Shown here: piece by piece, positions 5,304-6,762 of the stretch
Position numbering within the stretch: the stretch's first letter is position 1
Layout of the letters: each line of letters starts with the position of its first letter
NCBI GenBank assembly: GCA_021797385.1
Contig: JAJZZW010000106.1
Span: 1-6,762, forward strand
Reading direction: 5' to 3'
Source: Thermoplasmata archaeon
GTDB taxonomy: Archaea > Thermoplasmatota > Thermoplasmata > Thermoplasmatales > Thermoplasmataceae
Length of the DNA: 6,762 bases
Translations under genes and position numbers: made by a program
Notes under the pieces: generated by a model
The model's database searches: none
Seen by the model: only the letters and a program-made list of their open reading frames with translations
Told to the model about the DNA's origin: nothing

Positions 5304-6650
5304 ATTCTTTCTGGAATCCTCTTTATTTTCTGACTTTTTATCACTCTTCTTTTTCTCTATTTTCCTTGTTTTCTTTTTAGAGTGCACTGCAATGGCCCCG
5401 ATAGAAATAAGTATTATAATTATTAATGCCGTCAATCCAGCATAAAGTGGCTCCACCATTGTATTTTCTACCTGTTGTGTTGTGGTGGGTACAATTTTCT
5501 GGTTATAAGTGTAAACCCTGTCAAAGGTCTCTGCTGTGTTGTTGAAATGATACTCAACCAGCATCTGTACCGGATAATTCCCGGATGGTGCTGATGACGT
5601 ATCCACTACATAGGTGATAGTGATGCTCTCCCCTGGTTTTATCTGCGCAAAGGTTACGTTGTTCGCAGTGAGTGCTCCTAATGGATTGGATGATGATATG
5701 TGTATTGATATTATGCTAGGTGATAGCATGTTTATCTGGATATCCTCATATGTCTTATTTCCCGTATCATTCAGATAAAATATCATTATCTGTTTTTTTG
5801 TATTTGATACAAGTGCCTTTTTAAGGATAGATATGGATAACCCCTTCTTTCCATTACTGTGTATAAATGTATTCAGGGTATATGTGCTGTTGTTAACATG
5901 CAGGTAAATCGGTGCATCCCCTGTAACGTTGTCTGCATTGATATAAAATGTGAAATTCAGCAATTTTCCCTGTGGATAATATGCTATGGAATACTGCACG
6001 GGGGATACAATTCTGTAATAGTCTGAAGTTACATTTACATTAACATCCCTCATTGCAGAGGTACCAGTATTTTCTGTATATGCCGTGAGTTTTATGAATT
6101 TCTCATTCTGGTATATTACAGGTGGATTTGTTGTGTATGAGATAAGTCCTATCTGTGGTTGCCCCACTGGAATTGTAAATGTTGTATTCCCAGATATTGT
6201 TGTATTGCTGTATGTTAAATTTTCATCATAATACTGATATTTGCTTTCCTTGCTTATATTTACAAGCTGCATAATTGTGTAGGAATGCCCCTGCTGTATT
6301 TCCGGTATAATGTTATAAGTCCTTACATCTGAATTCGGTCCGCTGATGTATGTATATGAAAGCGGGGACTTATACGCAGAAAGATTCAGTGACACGTTTG
6401 CATCAGTCATTGTTACATAGGAAGTGAACGTGACATAAAGTGGAATTCCATTGCTTCCCGGAGCCGGGAGTTCTGTAGAATTGGGTGCGTACCATGATAC
6501 AGATGTTACTGCCATGGCATTATTTTCCACCGTATCAGGTATAACGTTTTCAGCACCGTGCGGGGTGGATCCTATTCCCGACGCAGCAATAGCCAGCATT
6601 ACCATCGAAATAATTATTATTCCGGTCATTATTTTTTTATATGTTTTCAT
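5298..6650 (-). CDS. Secreted, C-terminally anchored surface protein of the COG1361 (S-layer/Ig-like repeat) type
   Basis: The protein has 450 residues from the ATG at 6650. This start is chosen because GGTGAT (6655-6660) stands four bases upstream; TTG at 6674 would add eight residues before the signal. Residues 1-24 form a signal peptide (MKTYKK, then a hydrophobic core ending near AASG). Residues 45-395 are a long extracellular beta-rich region, seemingly three Ig-like units near 45-162, 163-262 and 270-365. The last unit shows IKPGESITITYVVD and SAPSGNYPVQMLVEY, typical of COG1361/NEW3-like domains. About fifteen N-x-S/T sequons suggest heavy N-glycosylation. One membrane helix (about 402-422) precedes a cytoplasmic tail of some 28 mostly charged residues rich in Lys. 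Its start overlaps the upstream membrane-protein gene by 14 bases, so the two probably work together. The role, perhaps as an extracellular partner of an exporter, is inferred. Family assignment is from motif resemblance. Confidence 0.78.
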   Translation of the reverse strand: MKTYKKIMTGIIIISMVMLAIAASGIGSTPHGAENVIPDTVENNAMAVTSVSWYAPNSTELPAPGSNGIPLYVTFTSYVTMTDANVSLNLSAYKSPLSYTYISGPNSDVRTYNIIPEIQQGHSYTIMQLVNISKESKYQYYDENLTYSNTTISGNTTFTIPVGQPQIGLISYTTNPPVIYQNEKFIKLTAYTENTGTSAMRDVNVNVTSDYYRIVSPVQYSIAYYPQGKLLNFTFYINADNVTGDAPIYLHVNNSTYTLNTFIHSNGKKGLSISILKKALVSNTKKQIMIFYLNDTGNKTYEDIQINMLSPSIISIHISSSNPLGALTANNVTFAQIKPGESITITYVVDTSSAPSGNYPVQMLVEYHFNNTAETFDRVYTYNQKIVPTTTQQVENTMVEPLYAGLTALIIIILISIGAIAVHSKKKTRKIEKKKSDKKSENKEDSRKNP

Positions 6651-6762
6651 TTTTATCACCTTTGTTTTCCACAAGGAGCGTGATCAGCACGGCAAAAAGC
6701 AGGAAAAGTATCCCAGTAATATATGTAAAATTGTACGCGATCTGGGAAGGAAATCCGTAAGT
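6637..6762 (-). CDS. C-terminal end of a polytopic membrane protein, possibly an ABC-2 type permease (5' end outside the window)
   Basis: The minus-strand frame entering at the right edge codes 41 residues and stops with TAA at 6637-6639. It begins TYGFPSQIAYN, continues with one clear membrane helix (NFTYITGILFLLFAVLITLL) and ends in a short charged tail (VENKGDKNENI). A Pro-Ser-x-x-Ala loop before a last helix with a short cytoplasmic tail is common in ABC-2 permeases, and COG1361 proteins are often coded beside ABC or RND exporters. The fragment is too short to decide between these. It overlaps the start of the surface-protein gene by 14 bases, and the ribosome binding site of that gene lies within its last codons, so it is the preceding gene of the same operon. 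Confidence 0.6.
   Translation of the reverse strand, partial: TYGFPSQIAYNFTYITGILFLLFAVLITLLVENKGDKNENI
6655..6660 (-). promoter_or_regulatory. Shine-Dalgarno site fixing the surface-protein start
   Basis: GGTGAT on the minus strand, four bases before ATG 6650, matches the anti-Shine-Dalgarno sequence. It decides for this ATG over TTG 6674 and GTG 6659, neither of which has such a site at a proper distance, and it gives a standard signal peptide beginning MKTYKK. Confidence 0.65.

Overview
The window looks like a piece of an AT-rich archaeal chromosome, most probably from the Thermoplasmatales (Ferroplasma, Acidiplasma or Cuniculiplasma type). The reasons are heavy use of ATA isoleucine and AGA/AGG arginine codons, archaeal TATA boxes about 26 bases upstream of apparently leaderless starts, GGAGGTGA-type ribosome binding sites inside operons, and a sequon-rich membrane-anchored surface protein. 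The assignment comes from style and protein resemblance only; no search was run.

Positions 3-4221 (+ strand) hold a tightly packed operon for nucleobase or cyclic-ureide use. It contains the end of an NCS1-type nucleobase permease, a CodA-type cytosine deaminase homologue, a dihydropyrimidinase and an MFS transporter. The first two junctions are 4-base ATGA overlaps. At the third junction the MFS frame directly follows the dihydropyrimidinase TGA and has no ATG, GTG or TTG in the right place; the best-placed initiator is ACG at 2926. All the metal ligands of the deaminase are kept, but the residue equivalent to E. coli CodA Asp314 is Cys302. Loss of that aspartate is the published marker for 5-methylcytosine deaminases. 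A working model is uptake of a (methylated) pyrimidine or related ring, deamination, ring opening, and transport of a further substrate or product. The reductive step that would join uracil or thymine to the dihydropyrimidinase is not in the window.

Positions 4222-4426 are an AT-rich intergenic region with interleaved inverted repeats (4329-4360) and a TATA box (4395-4406). They precede a 91-residue protein of unknown function (4427-4702) whose message is probably leaderless.

Positions 4771-6762 (- strand) hold a second, convergent operon. In transcription order it has the last 41 codons of a polytopic membrane protein (possibly an ABC-2 permease), a secreted and C-terminally anchored protein of the COG1361 (S-layer/Ig-like repeat) type, and a PadR-family regulator. 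The PadR gene probably also has its own promoter, overlapping the end of the gene before it. This looks like a regulated export or envelope module unrelated to the pyrimidine operon.

No tRNA, rRNA, CRISPR array, transposon or origin was seen.
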